64,000 nucleotides of DNA from Caballeronia catudaia. GTDB lineage: Bacteria > Pseudomonadota > Gammaproteobacteria > Burkholderiales > Burkholderiaceae. The notes below the pieces were generated by a model, which was not told the origin of the DNA, ran no database searches, and was given only the letters and a program-made list of their open reading frames with translations. The DNA is taken from the NCBI RefSeq assembly GCF_001544755.2, contig NZ_FCOF02000003.1, forward strand, positions 248,001 to 312,000, read 5' to 3'. The position numbers were made by a program, and so were the translations under genes. This document shows positions 51,747 through 60,253 of this stretch, piece by piece (positions within the stretch are counted from its first letter, which is position 1; every line of letters begins with the position of its first letter).

Positions 51747-52235
51747 TCAGACGTGATAGACGTCGAGCACCTGACGGATGTAGTCGTTCTTCAGCACAAT
51801 CTTCTTGCGCGCGATCACCAGAATGTCGTCGACCTTTCGCAGCGTGACGAAGATCGTGCCGAAGAAATGATCGTTCGTCTTGTAGCGATGATTGAGCGTG
51901 TTGAAGTTGTAGCGCACGTCGACTTCGTTCTCGCGCTCGGCCAGCACTTCCACGTTGGTGACGTTGTGGCTCGTGCGCGGCTCGGGCATCGACGCGCCGC
52001 TGCGCTCGGTCTTGATGCGGAACACGCGATCTTCGAGACCGCCACGATCCGGGTAATACATCAACGAAATCTGGCTTTCGTGATCTTCGGTGATCTGATC
52101 GTCGTCGTCCCAGGCGGGCATCCAGTAAGTGACGTCTTCGGCGTAGCAGCCGAGCCACTCGTCCCATTGACGGTCATCGAGCAGGCGCGCTTCGCGATAC
52201 AGCGTCGCGCAGATCTTGTGGTATTCGAAGCTCAT
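51747..52235 (-). CDS. benB: Benzoate 1,2-dioxygenase small (beta) subunit
   Basis: A 162-residue ring-hydroxylating dioxygenase beta subunit: [20 protein letters not shown], then [20 protein letters not shown], with [18 protein letters not shown] and [16 protein letters not shown] at the end. These subunits shape the alpha3beta3 oxygenase and carry no metal. It overlaps the end of benA by 4 nt, giving equal production of both subunits. Confidence 0.95.
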   Translation of the reverse strand: MSFEYHKICATLYREARLLDDRQWDEWLGCYAEDVTYWMPAWDDDDQITEDHESQISLMYYPDRGGLEDRVFRIKTERSGASMPEPRTSHNVTNVEVLAERENEVDVRYNFNTLNHRYKTNDHFFGTIFVTLRKVDDILVIARKKIVLKNDYIRQVLDVYHV

Positions 52236-53590
52236 GCCGCCACCTCCCCTTGTTCCTTCCTGAGCGCGTCGCGCATCACGTCCACCCAGTATTCGTGCTG
52301 AACGACGAAGAGGCCTTCGTCTTCGCTGCGCTCGCCCGAGATGAGCGGCTTGATGCCCATGTTCCTCGCGTTGTCATCGGGACCGTGGACCCACAGCGGC
52401 GCGCCGCGCGAGAGATCGTTCCACATCGCCGTGATGCCGGCATAACCTTGCTGGCACGCGCGGAACTCTTCGAGGTCGTCGCTCGTGCCCATGCCCGTCA
52501 CGTTGAAGAAATCTTCGTATTGACGGATGCGCGTCGCGCGGTCCTCCGCGCTCTCGCCCTTCGGCGCGAAGCAGAAGATGCTGACTTCGGTTTTATCGAC
52601 GCCGAGCGGTCTCACCACGCGAATCTGCGTGCTGAACTGATCCATCAGGAACACGTTCGGGTAGAGGCACAGATTGCGCGTCTGATTGACGATGTAATCC
52701 GCCTGCACTTCACCGACGCGCGCCTTGATCTCTTCGCGATGTTGATAGACCGGCCGCACTTCCGGGTTCATCGTCTTCGTCCACAAGAGGATGTGGCCAT
52801 GTTCGAAGCCATACACGCCCGCGACCGACTTGCTCCAGCTATTCGCATCGACGGCCTTGGTGCCTTCGACCTTGCGGCGGCCCATCGTCGCGGCGTAGTT
52901 CCAGTGCACGGTGCTGACGTGATAGCCGTCGCAGCCGTTTTCCATCTGCATCTTCCAGTTGCCCTCGTAGATATACGAGGAATTGCCGCGCAATACTTCG
53001 AGTCCGTCCGGCGCCTGATCGACGATCTGGTCGATGATGATCTTCGTCTCGCCGAGATAGTCTTCGAGCGGCATCGAATCCGCATTGAGACTGCCGAACA
53101 GAAAGCCGCGATAACTTTCGAAACGCGGCACCTTGCGCAAATCGTGCGAGCCGTGCGAGTTGAATTGAATCGGATATTCGGTGGTCTTCTCGTCCTTAAC
53201 CTTCAAGAGCTTTCCGGTGTTGGAGAAAGTCCAGCCGTGAAACGGACAGGTGAAGCTGCCTTTATTGCCATGTTTGCGGCGGCACAGCATCGCGCCTTTA
53301 TGGGCACATGCATTGATGACCGCATTCAGCGCGCCGGTCTTGTCACGCGTGACGACCACCGGCTGGCGGCCGATCCATGTCGTGTAGTAATCGTTGTTAT
53401 TGGGAATCTGACTTTCATGCGCGAGATAAACCCAATTGCTCTCGAAGATATGCTTCATCTCGAGTTCATACAAATCGGCATTGGTGAAGATATCGCGGCG
53501 GCAGCGGAATACACCGCTTTCCTTGTCGTCCTGAACGGCGTTCTGCAGCAGTTCGTCGAGCTGACTGGCTTTGTCGGTAATAGCGGACAT
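52232..53590 (-). CDS. benA: Benzoate 1,2-dioxygenase large (alpha) subunit
   Basis: A 452-residue oxygenase subunit that adds O2 to benzoate to give the cis-diol acid. The Rieske cluster ligands are [10 protein letters not shown] and CPFHGW (C-x-H, C-x2-H); the mononuclear iron ligands are in [12 protein letters not shown], with the bridging Asp in ENGCDGYH. The C-terminus closes with [20 protein letters not shown]. It follows catA by 120 nt on the same strand with a small hairpin between, so expression may be driven from the catA promoter and from one of its own. Confidence 0.96.
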   Translation of the reverse strand: MSAITDKASQLDELLQNAVQDDKESGVFRCRRDIFTNADLYELEMKHIFESNWVYLAHESQIPNNNDYYTTWIGRQPVVVTRDKTGALNAVINACAHKGAMLCRRKHGNKGSFTCPFHGWTFSNTGKLLKVKDEKTTEYPIQFNSHGSHDLRKVPRFESYRGFLFGSLNADSMPLEDYLGETKIIIDQIVDQAPDGLEVLRGNSSYIYEGNWKMQMENGCDGYHVSTVHWNYAATMGRRKVEGTKAVDANSWSKSVAGVYGFEHGHILLWTKTMNPEVRPVYQHREEIKARVGEVQADYIVNQTRNLCLYPNVFLMDQFSTQIRVVRPLGVDKTEVSIFCFAPKGESAEDRATRIRQYEDFFNVTGMGTSDDLEEFRACQQGYAGITAMWNDLSRGAPLWVHGPDDNARNMGIKPLISGERSEDEGLFVVQHEYWVDVMRDALRKEQGEVAA

Positions 53591-53665
53591 GTGTGCTCTC
53601 CCCTATGCGTGCTTCGGTGACAGAAGCGCTTGCATCGGTGTCGAATGATTCATGCGGAGATTCGG

Positions 53666-53687
53666 GCGGCGACAGACCTGTCGCCGC
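53666..53687 (-). other. Short hairpin between catA and benA
   Basis: GCGGCGAC (53666-53673) with GTCGCCGC (53680-53687) and a 6-nt loop. It lies 24 nt after the catA stop and 76 nt before benA. Without a T-run it is probably a partial terminator or processing site that separates catA and ben levels. Confidence 0.45.
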
Positions 53688-53710
53688 TTTGGGCGCTTGC
53701 GCGTCGTGAT

Positions 53711-54646
53711 TTACGCCGTCGCGGAAACGCGCGGGCGCTGGACGATCTGGTTGTCCTTGCCCTGAACCAGCGGCGTCAACTGAATGTTGAACTCGATTTC
53801 CTTATAAGCATCGGCTTTCAGTCCGAGCGCATCGCCACCGGTCTTTTCGATGACATGCGGCACCAGCTCTTCACGCGTTGCATAAGCGAAGTCATCCCAG
53901 ATCAGCGGATCGCCTTCGATATTGATCTGCGTCGTCAGCTTGCGATGCTTTTCGCTGTTCGCGAAGAAATGCACGTGGGCCGGACGATTGCCGTGACGCG
54001 CGAGGGCATCCAGCAATTGCTGCGTGGCGCCCTGCGGCGGGCAGCCATAACCCACCGGCATGAGCGTGCGGAATTCGTACTTGCCGTCGGCACCGGTTTT
54101 AACTGCACCGCGCAGATTGAAATCGGTTTGCGCGCCGGTCGGGTCGAAGTGCGAATAGAAGCCCTTCGAATTCGCGTGCCAGCATTCGACGACCGCATTC
54201 GCAACCGGCTTTCCATCGGAACCCGTGACCGTGCCGCGGATGATCAGCGGACCGGCGTCTTCATCGGGATTGATGTCGATCTTCGAGACGCCATCGCGAA
54301 TCGGCGCACCGGCGACATACAGCGGGCCTTCGATCGTGCGCGGCGTGCCGCCGTGGATATCGGCTTCGCGATCGGCGGCATCCATGCGGATGTCGAGATA
54401 CTTTTCCAGTCCGAGGCCGGCGGCGAGCAAAGCGGCTTCGCCATCCTTGCCCAGCTTGTTGAAGTAATGGACGCCGGCCCAGATTTCATCGGGCGTCATG
54501 TCGAGATCGTCGATAGCTTTGAACAGATCGCTCAACAGGCGACTGGTAATCTCTTTGGCGCGAGCATTGCCGTCCTGGCTTCCGATGTTGGTAGCGGCCT
54601 TCAACAGGTCCTGCACTTCCTTCGTATCGAACACATTGATGCTCAT
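53711..54646 (-). CDS. catA: Catechol 1,2-dioxygenase
   Basis: A 311-residue intradiol dioxygenase. The four iron ligands stand at their canonical numbers: Tyr164 (KGFYSHFDP), Tyr200 (PVGYGCPP), His224 and His226 (RPAHVHFF). An N-terminal helical linker (residues 1-105) builds the dimer. It opens catechol to cis,cis-muconate. ATG 54646 starts MSINVFDTKEVQDLL; upstream codons run into the promoter. It is divergent from catR, with a candidate LysR site 64-78 nt upstream. Confidence 0.96.
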   Translation of the reverse strand: MSINVFDTKEVQDLLKAATNIGSQDGNARAKEITSRLLSDLFKAIDDLDMTPDEIWAGVHYFNKLGKDGEAALLAAGLGLEKYLDIRMDAADREADIHGGTPRTIEGPLYVAGAPIRDGVSKIDINPDEDAGPLIIRGTVTGSDGKPVANAVVECWHANSKGFYSHFDPTGAQTDFNLRGAVKTGADGKYEFRTLMPVGYGCPPQGATQQLLDALARHGNRPAHVHFFANSEKHRKLTTQINIEGDPLIWDDFAYATREELVPHVIEKTGGDALGLKADAYKEIEFNIQLTPLVQGKDNQIVQRPRVSATA

Positions 54647-54709
54647 GTCTGCTCCTGAATCTCGCAATTTTCTCGTGGGGTTAACCCTTGCTTCAGCACC
54701 GGCGTAGAT

Positions 54710-54724
54710 ATGCTCGGAAGGTAT
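54710..54724 (-). promoter_or_regulatory. Candidate CatR/BenM-type operator of catA
   Basis: On the minus strand ATAC-CTTCCGA-GCAT, one mismatch from ATAC-N7-GTAT, the muconate-responsive LysR site known for BenM and CatM. It is 64-78 nt upstream of the catA start and about 100 nt upstream of catR, the expected place for a shared divergent control site. A second site, GTATTGGGCTATAT around 54794, is weaker. Confidence 0.45.
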
Positions 54725-54822
54725 AGTCGGGTGTTGAAACAAAGCGTGAAGGCAGGATAATGGACGTAAAGAAGGCCAGTCCAACACTGATTTAGTATTG
54801 GGCTATATCCAGGAGGTATTGA

Positions 54823-55773
54823 ATGGAGCTGCGACATCTCCGCTATTTCGTAGCGGTGGCGGAAGAACGTAACTTCACACGCGCCGCGGAGCGGCTGCAT
54901 ATCGCGCAGCCGCCCTTGAGCCGTCAGATACAGCAGCTCGAAGAAACGCTCGGCGTGCAACTGTTCGAGCGCAACTCACGTCCGTTGAAGCTGACGGAGA
55001 CCGGCAAGTTCTTTTATTCCCATGCCGTGCAATTGCTCGCGCAGACCGCCGAGCTCGAATCGATGACGCGGCGCGTCGGCAATATCGAGCGTAGTCTTTC
55101 GGTCGGATTCGTCGGCTCGACCTTATACGGCATGCTGCCGAAGATCATCCGGCGTTTTCGCGACGAGAACGCCACCGTCGAACTGAGTCTCCACGAAATG
55201 TCGACGATGGACCAGATTCGCGCGCTCAAGGATGGCCGTATCGATGTCGGCTTCGGGCGCATTCGTCATGAGGATGCGAATATCCGCCGCGTGGTGCTTC
55301 GCGAAGAACAGTTGATCGTCGCGCTTCCGGTCGGCCATCCGCTTTCGCTCGCGAAGCCCGTGCTTTCGCTTCGCGATCTCGGCAACGAGACGCTCATCAT
55401 CTTTCCGAAGGCACCGCGCCCGAGCTATGCCGATCAGGTGCTCGCGGCATTTCAGGACCGTGGTCTCGCGCCGCGCAAACTCTATGAAGTGCGCGAATTG
55501 CAGATCGCGCTCGGTCTCGTCGCGGCGGGCGAAGGCATTTCCGTCGTGCCGAGCAGCGTTTATGGCCTGAAGCGCGACGACGTCAGTTACAAGGAACTGG
55601 ACGATCCGACACTCGTCTCCCCCGTCATCATGAGCATGCGCGCGCTCGACGAATCGCGCGACATCAAGGAGATGCTCGAACTCATCTACCGGTTGTACGA
55701 AGAGGAACAGATCGACTATACAGTCCGCACGGATCGGGCACGTGACGACGCGGGTGAAAGAGATAAAGCGTGA
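54823..55773 (+). CDS. catR: LysR-type regulator of catechol/benzoate genes (CatR/BenM-like)
   Basis: A 316-residue LTTR with an AGGAGG ribosome site. DNA-binding part: LRHLRYFVAVAEERNFTRAA, then RLHIAQPPLSRQIQQLEE and QLFERNSRPLKLTETG, near identical in style to CatM/BenM. The effector domain shows GFVGSTLYGMLPKIIRRFRD and LVAAGEGISVVPSSV. CatR-type regulators activate on cis,cis-muconate. It is divergent from catA-ben and co-directional with catBC, so one protein can run both arms. The AraC-type BenR found in many pseudomonads is absent from the window. Confidence 0.88.
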   Translation: MELRHLRYFVAVAEERNFTRAAERLHIAQPPLSRQIQQLEETLGVQLFERNSRPLKLTETGKFFYSHAVQLLAQTAELESMTRRVGNIERSLSVGFVGSTLYGMLPKIIRRFRDENATVELSLHEMSTMDQIRALKDGRIDVGFGRIRHEDANIRRVVLREEQLIVALPVGHPLSLAKPVLSLRDLGNETLIIFPKAPRPSYADQVLAAFQDRGLAPRKLYEVRELQIALGLVAAGEGISVVPSSVYGLKRDDVSYKELDDPTLVSPVIMSMRALDESRDIKEMLELIYRLYEEEQIDYTVRTDRARDDAGERDKA

Positions 55774-55873
55774 GCCATACCTCCGGGGTATGGCACTAGA
55801 CGTCAACGGTGTTGGACAGGCGGCAAACGGGCGCGCAATACTTCAGCAACCCACCCATTCCGACATCTCAGGT

Positions 55874-57001
55874 ATGAACGCCCAAATCACCTCCGTCGAA
55901 GCGATTCTGGTTGATCTTCCGACCATCCGTGCGCATCAACTCGCCATGGCGACGATGCAGCAGCAAACTCTCGTCATTGTCCGCCTGCGCACGAGCGACG
56001 GCATCGAGGGCATTGGCGAGGCCACGACCATCGGCGGCCTGTCTTACGGCGATGAAAGTCCCGAAGGCATCAAGCTGACCATCGATACGTATCTCGCGCC
56101 CGCGCTCGCCGGACAGGACTCGACCAATATCAACGCCGCGATGCTGAGGCTCAACAAGATCGCGCGCGGCAACCGCTTCGCGAAGTGCGCGATCGAAACG
56201 GCGCTGCTCGATGCGCAAGGCAAGCGTCTCGGCATTCCCGTTGCGGAATTGCTCGGCGGCGCGGTGCGCAAGACGCTTCCGGTGCTGTGGACGCTCGCGA
56301 GCGGCGACACGCAGCGCGATATCGACGAAGCAGAAATGCTGCTCGCCGAACGCCGCCACAACACGTTCAAGCTGAAGATCGGCCGCCGCAGCGTGCGCGA
56401 TGACGTCGCACATGTATCGAAGATCAAGGCTGCGCTCGGCGATCGCGCGAAAGTCACCGTCGACGTGAACCAGGCCTGGAACGAAGCCGATGCCGCGCTC
56501 GGCATCGAAGCCTTGCAAGCCGCGGGCATCGACCTGATCGAGCAGCCGACGCCGCGCGAGCAGCGCAGTGCGCTCGCGCGACTGGCCGCGCGCTTCATCG
56601 TGCCGATCATGGCCGACGAAGCCGTGACGGGACCGGAAGACGCGCTCGAACTCGTACGTCACGCATGCGCCGATGTATTCGCGCTGAAGATCGCAAAGTC
56701 CGGCGGCATCTACGGCATGATGCGCACCGCCGCTATCGCCGATGCGGCCGGCGTCTCGCTGTACGGCGGCACGATGCTCGAAGGCAGCATCGGATCGATC
56801 GCGTCGGCGCATGGCTTCAGCGCGCTGCCGCAGCTCGCATGGGGCACCGAACTGTTCGGACCGCTGCTGCTGAAGGACGATATCGTCACGGCGCGGCCGC
56901 AGTATCGGGATTTCGATCTTCATCTGCCGGCCGGACCGGGCCTCGGTCTTCAGATTGATGAAGACAAGCTCAAGTTTTATCGTCGCGACAAGAATAGCTA
57001 A
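55874..57001 (+). CDS. catB: Muconate cycloisomerase
   Basis: A 375-residue enolase-superfamily enzyme that cyclises cis,cis-muconate to muconolactone. Catalytic Lys167 and Lys169 lie in FKLKIG, the metal ligands in VDVNQAWNE, DLIEQPTP and MADEAVTGPED, and Lys in ALKIAKSGG, then EGSIGSIAS. The ribosome site is weak; ATG 55874 (MNAQITSVEAILVDLPT) fits the family start. 100 nt after catR and 18 nt before catC. Confidence 0.95.
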   Translation: MNAQITSVEAILVDLPTIRAHQLAMATMQQQTLVIVRLRTSDGIEGIGEATTIGGLSYGDESPEGIKLTIDTYLAPALAGQDSTNINAAMLRLNKIARGNRFAKCAIETALLDAQGKRLGIPVAELLGGAVRKTLPVLWTLASGDTQRDIDEAEMLLAERRHNTFKLKIGRRSVRDDVAHVSKIKAALGDRAKVTVDVNQAWNEADAALGIEALQAAGIDLIEQPTPREQRSALARLAARFIVPIMADEAVTGPEDALELVRHACADVFALKIAKSGGIYGMMRTAAIADAAGVSLYGGTMLEGSIGSIASAHGFSALPQLAWGTELFGPLLLKDDIVTARPQYRDFDLHLPAGPGLGLQIDEDKLKFYRRDKNS

Positions 57002-57019
57002 ACACAGGAGAAGACAGAC

Positions 57020-57298
57020 ATGCTTTATCTCGTGAGAATGGACGTCCATCTGCCGCATGACATGCCCGCCGAAAAGGCCGACGCAATCAAGGCGCGCGAA
57101 AAGGAATACTCGCAAGAGCTGCAACGGCAAGGCAAATGGCAGCAACTGCATCGCGTCGCCGGGGAATATGCGAACTACAGCGTATTCGATGTCGAGTCGC
57201 ACGACGAACTGCACACCCTCCTTTCCGGTCTGCCGCTCTTTCCGTACATGACGATGAAGGTGACGGCGCTCGCGCATCATCCGTCGTCGATTCACTGA
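57020..57298 (+). CDS. catC: Muconolactone delta-isomerase
   Basis: A 92-residue enzyme, MLYLVRMDVHLPHDMPAEKA, with the REKEYSQELQRQGKWQQLHR helix and SVFDVESHDELHTLLSGLPL. It turns muconolactone into beta-ketoadipate enol-lactone as a decamer. ACAGGAGAAG precedes the ATG. The stop is followed at once by an ATG that opens a benE stump. The later steps (catD/pcaD, catIJ, catF) are not in the window. Confidence 0.95.
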   Translation: MLYLVRMDVHLPHDMPAEKADAIKAREKEYSQELQRQGKWQQLHRVAGEYANYSVFDVESHDELHTLLSGLPLFPYMTMKVTALAHHPSSIH

Positions 57299-57448
57299 AT
57301 GTCATCGGTTGCGAGCAAAGGAGACTGGTCTGTCTCCGCAGTGAGCGCGGGTTTGCTCGCCGTCATCATCTCGTATGCCGGACCGCTCGCAATCTTCTTT
57401 CAGACTGGGCACGCTCGCGCATCTGATTCTCGGGCGCGCCAGGCATAG
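57299..57448 (+). pseudogene. benE: Truncated benE (benzoate/H+ symporter) stump
   Basis: A 49-codon frame that starts one base behind the catC stop: SVASKGDWSVSAVSAGLLAV, then IISYAGPLAIFFQTGHARAS. This is the N-terminus and first membrane span of BenE, the roughly 400-residue benzoate symporter; after about residue 37 the homology stops and a TAG follows 12 codons later. The other 90 percent of the gene is absent, replaced by the end of a convergent AMP-ligase gene. It is a deletion scar and cannot transport. Confidence 0.7.
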
Positions 57449-57456
57449 GGGCTGAG

Positions 57457-58965
57457 CTACGCCGCGCGCCGGCTCGCTTCGCTCAGGAACATCTGCGCGA
57501 TTTTCGAGCGGTCCACCTTGCCCTGCTCCGTGAGCGGCACACGCTGCGCCGCGACCATCCGCACGGCGCGCGCCACCTTCACGCCGCACGCATCTTCGAG
57601 CGCGCGCATGCACACGGCGATATCGACACGCCTGTTCGCCCACGGCACGATCACCACGTTCCAACGGTATCCGCACGCGGCATCGCCGGAAGAAACGGCG
57701 CGCGCATATCGAACGTCGGGCAACGCGCATAGCGGCGCTTCGATCTGCGCAGGGCCGATGGCATGACCATCGAACTCCGCGACATCGGCCGCGCGTCCGA
57801 GCACATGCAGATTGAGCTTCTCGTCGATGAACCCGACATCGCCCGTCATGCACCAGCCATCGCGAAACTTCTGCGCCGATTCGATCGGCTGGCGGTAATA
57901 GCCCTGCGCCACCGCCGCCGACCGCACTTCGATCGCGCCGTGCTGCCCCGTGCGCGCAAACGTGCCGTCGGCGCGGCGAAAGCGCACGTCGACGCCGGGC
58001 CGGATGCGCCCCGCGCTATCCAGCAGGCTCGCATCCAGACCATAGTCCGATGACGTCAGCACGCTCACGAGCCCCGCTTCGCTCGCGCCGTACATGTGCG
58101 TGAGCACCGGGCCGAGCCGCGCGATCGCGCGCCGCCGCAGAATCGCGGGCGCCGATCCGCCGATATGCGCGATCGAGCGCAGCGACGACAGATCGCGATG
58201 CTGCACGTCCGCGTGATCCATCGTCTCGAAGAGTTGCGGCTCGACCAGCAACACGTCGGTGATGCGTTCGGCTTCGATGGTCGAGAGCGTTTCGGCGGCG
58301 TCGTAGCGAGGCTTGAGCACGACCGTGCCGCCGCCCATCAGCGTGTTGTCGACGAGCACTTGCGACAGATAAGCCAGCGCGCCATTGACGAGCTGACGGC
58401 GATCCGCCGGGCTCGGCGCGCTGACCATCGCCGAGTACGCCGCGAAACTGCGGCGGCTCGCTTTCGGCACGCCGGTCGAACCGCCCGACGAGACGACCAC
58501 GGCGAGATCGTCAGGAAGGGCGCGGCTTTCCATCGGCGCATCGCTCTGCACGCGCGCGCGAATGTCCAGACGCAGACGCGCCGCGCCAATGCCGACATGG
58601 ACGACGCGCGACGCGCAGCGCGCGGGAACGAGGTACACGGTTTGAGGAAAATCGACGAGCAGCGTCGGCCGCATGCGATTCAGGAACGCCTCGCGATGCG
58701 CCGCCGATGCAATCGCGGGCAGGAACATCGTCGCTGCGCCGAGCAGGTTCGTCGCGTAGCGAATGGCGAGCGCATCGGGGCAGTTCGGCGCGAACATCGC
58801 GACGAAATCGCCGCGCCCGATGCCGAGCGATTGCAATGCACGCGCATAGCGATAGACCGACGCGCGAAACGCGCCGGCCGTCACGTCTTCGTTGAGATAG
58901 CGCAGCGCCGTGCGACTGGCGTGCCGGTCCAGTCTTTCCAGCAGGACATCGACATAGGTTTTCAT
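57457..58965 (-). CDS. AMP-dependent synthetase/ligase (orphan)
   Basis: A 502-residue ANL enzyme. The P-loop is altered but readable as VVSSGGSTGVPKASRRSF; then MYGASEAGLVSVL, DGWCMTGDVGFIDEKLN and a final PLTEQGKVDRSKIAQMF with the catalytic Lys. The N-terminal part has TALRYLNEDVTAGAFRASVY. Relatives include fatty acid and phenylpropanoid CoA ligases and NRPS-like adenylation enzymes; no carrier protein gene adjoins. It lies 67 nt behind tyrB on the same strand and might share its message. The substrate is unknown; it is not a benzoate-CoA ligase by context, because benABCD is present. Confidence 0.82.
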   Translation of the reverse strand: MKTYVDVLLERLDRHASRTALRYLNEDVTAGAFRASVYRYARALQSLGIGRGDFVAMFAPNCPDALAIRYATNLLGAATMFLPAIASAAHREAFLNRMRPTLLVDFPQTVYLVPARCASRVVHVGIGAARLRLDIRARVQSDAPMESRALPDDLAVVVSSGGSTGVPKASRRSFAAYSAMVSAPSPADRRQLVNGALAYLSQVLVDNTLMGGGTVVLKPRYDAAETLSTIEAERITDVLLVEPQLFETMDHADVQHRDLSSLRSIAHIGGSAPAILRRRAIARLGPVLTHMYGASEAGLVSVLTSSDYGLDASLLDSAGRIRPGVDVRFRRADGTFARTGQHGAIEVRSAAVAQGYYRQPIESAQKFRDGWCMTGDVGFIDEKLNLHVLGRAADVAEFDGHAIGPAQIEAPLCALPDVRYARAVSSGDAACGYRWNVVIVPWANRRVDIAVCMRALEDACGVKVARAVRMVAAQRVPLTEQGKVDRSKIAQMFLSEASRRAA

Positions 58966-59032
58966 GACCGCATCCCTCCTTCGTGAGCAATGGATGCAGT
59001 CTGCCCGCGCAGAATGAGCCGAAAATGAGCGG

Positions 59033-60238
59033 CTATGCGATCTCTTTCGAAAGCACTTCGCCGATGGCGTTCGCAGCCGCTTCGAGGTTGCGGTCGTTCA
59101 GCGCCGCGACGCACATGCGGCCCGAGCGGATCAGATAGACACCGTGATGCTCGCGCAGCACATCGACCTGTTCGGCCGAAAGCCCCGTGTAGGTGAACAT
59201 GCCGCGCTGATCGAGATAACGCGCGAGCATCGCATCGGGCACGTTGCCGCGCAAACGCGCGTGAATCGCGACGCGCATGCGTTCGATGCGCCCGCACATC
59301 GACGCGAGCTCGTCCTGCCACGATTGCCGCAGCGTCGGCGTCGTGAGCACGCGCGCGACGATATTCGCGCCGTGCGTCGGCGGATTGCTGTAGTTCGCGC
59401 GCACGGCGCTCGTCAACTGGCCGAGCACGCGCCCAGCCGTTTCCGCCGATGCGCAGATCACCGAGAGCGCGCCGCAGCGCTCGCCGTACAGCGAGAAGTT
59501 CTTCGAGAACGAATTGGCGACGAACGCCGGCACGTTCTGACGCACCAGCTCGCGAATCGCGAAGGCATCGGCATCGAGTCCCGCGCCGAAGCCCTGATAC
59601 GCCATGTCGATGAACGGCAACAGCCCGCGCGCCTTCATCACACCGATGAGCTCGACCCATTGCGCATCGTTCAGATCGACGCCCGTCGGGTTGTGACAGC
59701 ACGCGTGCAGCAGCACGACGCTCTTCGCGGGCAGATCGCGGATCGCGGAAAGCATCGCGTCGAACTTCAGGCCGCCGGTTGCTTCGTCATAGTACGGATA
59801 CGTGCCGACGACGAATCCCGCGCGCTCGAAAATGAAGCGATGGTTGTCCCACGTCGGATCGCTGACCCACACTTTTGCATCGGGGAAATAGCGCTTGATG
59901 AAGTCCGCGCCGACCTTCAGCGCGCCCGAGCCGCCGAGCGTCTGCACGGTCGCAATGCGGCCTTCGGCGCGCGCGGTCGATGCGTCGCCGAATACGAGCG
60001 ATTGCACCGCGTCGCGATAGGCGGCGAGGCCCGCCATCGGCAGATACGGTTTCGCGGCGGGTTCCGCGAGCAATTGCGCTTCCGCTTCGCGCACGGCGCG
60101 CATCACTGGCAGACGGCCTTCGTCGTCGTAGTAAATGCCGACGCTCAGATTGACCTTGTCATCGCGCGGATCTTTCGCGAAGTTTTCGTTCAGCGTGAGA
60201 ATCGGATCGCCTGGATAGGCATCGATGTGTTCGAACAT
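59033..60238 (-). CDS. tyrB: Aromatic amino acid aminotransferase (aspartate aminotransferase superfamily)
   Basis: A 401-residue class I PLP enzyme. SNSFSKNFSLYGERCGAL style active site reads NSFSKNFSLYGERCGALSV with the PLP Lys246; earlier, HACCHNPTGVDLN and DMAYQGFG bind the cofactor, and SDPTWDNHRFIFERAG the substrate. Residues YDDEGRLPVMRAV match the TyrB/AspC type. It interconverts tyrosine, phenylalanine or aspartate and their keto acids. It follows the aromatic permease gene by 15 nt, so uptake and transamination are coupled. Confidence 0.92.
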   Translation of the reverse strand: MFEHIDAYPGDPILTLNENFAKDPRDDKVNLSVGIYYDDEGRLPVMRAVREAEAQLLAEPAAKPYLPMAGLAAYRDAVQSLVFGDASTARAEGRIATVQTLGGSGALKVGADFIKRYFPDAKVWVSDPTWDNHRFIFERAGFVVGTYPYYDEATGGLKFDAMLSAIRDLPAKSVVLLHACCHNPTGVDLNDAQWVELIGVMKARGLLPFIDMAYQGFGAGLDADAFAIRELVRQNVPAFVANSFSKNFSLYGERCGALSVICASAETAGRVLGQLTSAVRANYSNPPTHGANIVARVLTTPTLRQSWQDELASMCGRIERMRVAIHARLRGNVPDAMLARYLDQRGMFTYTGLSAEQVDVLREHHGVYLIRSGRMCVAALNDRNLEAAANAIGEVLSKEIA

Positions 60239-60253
60239 GAATGACAGTCTCCT

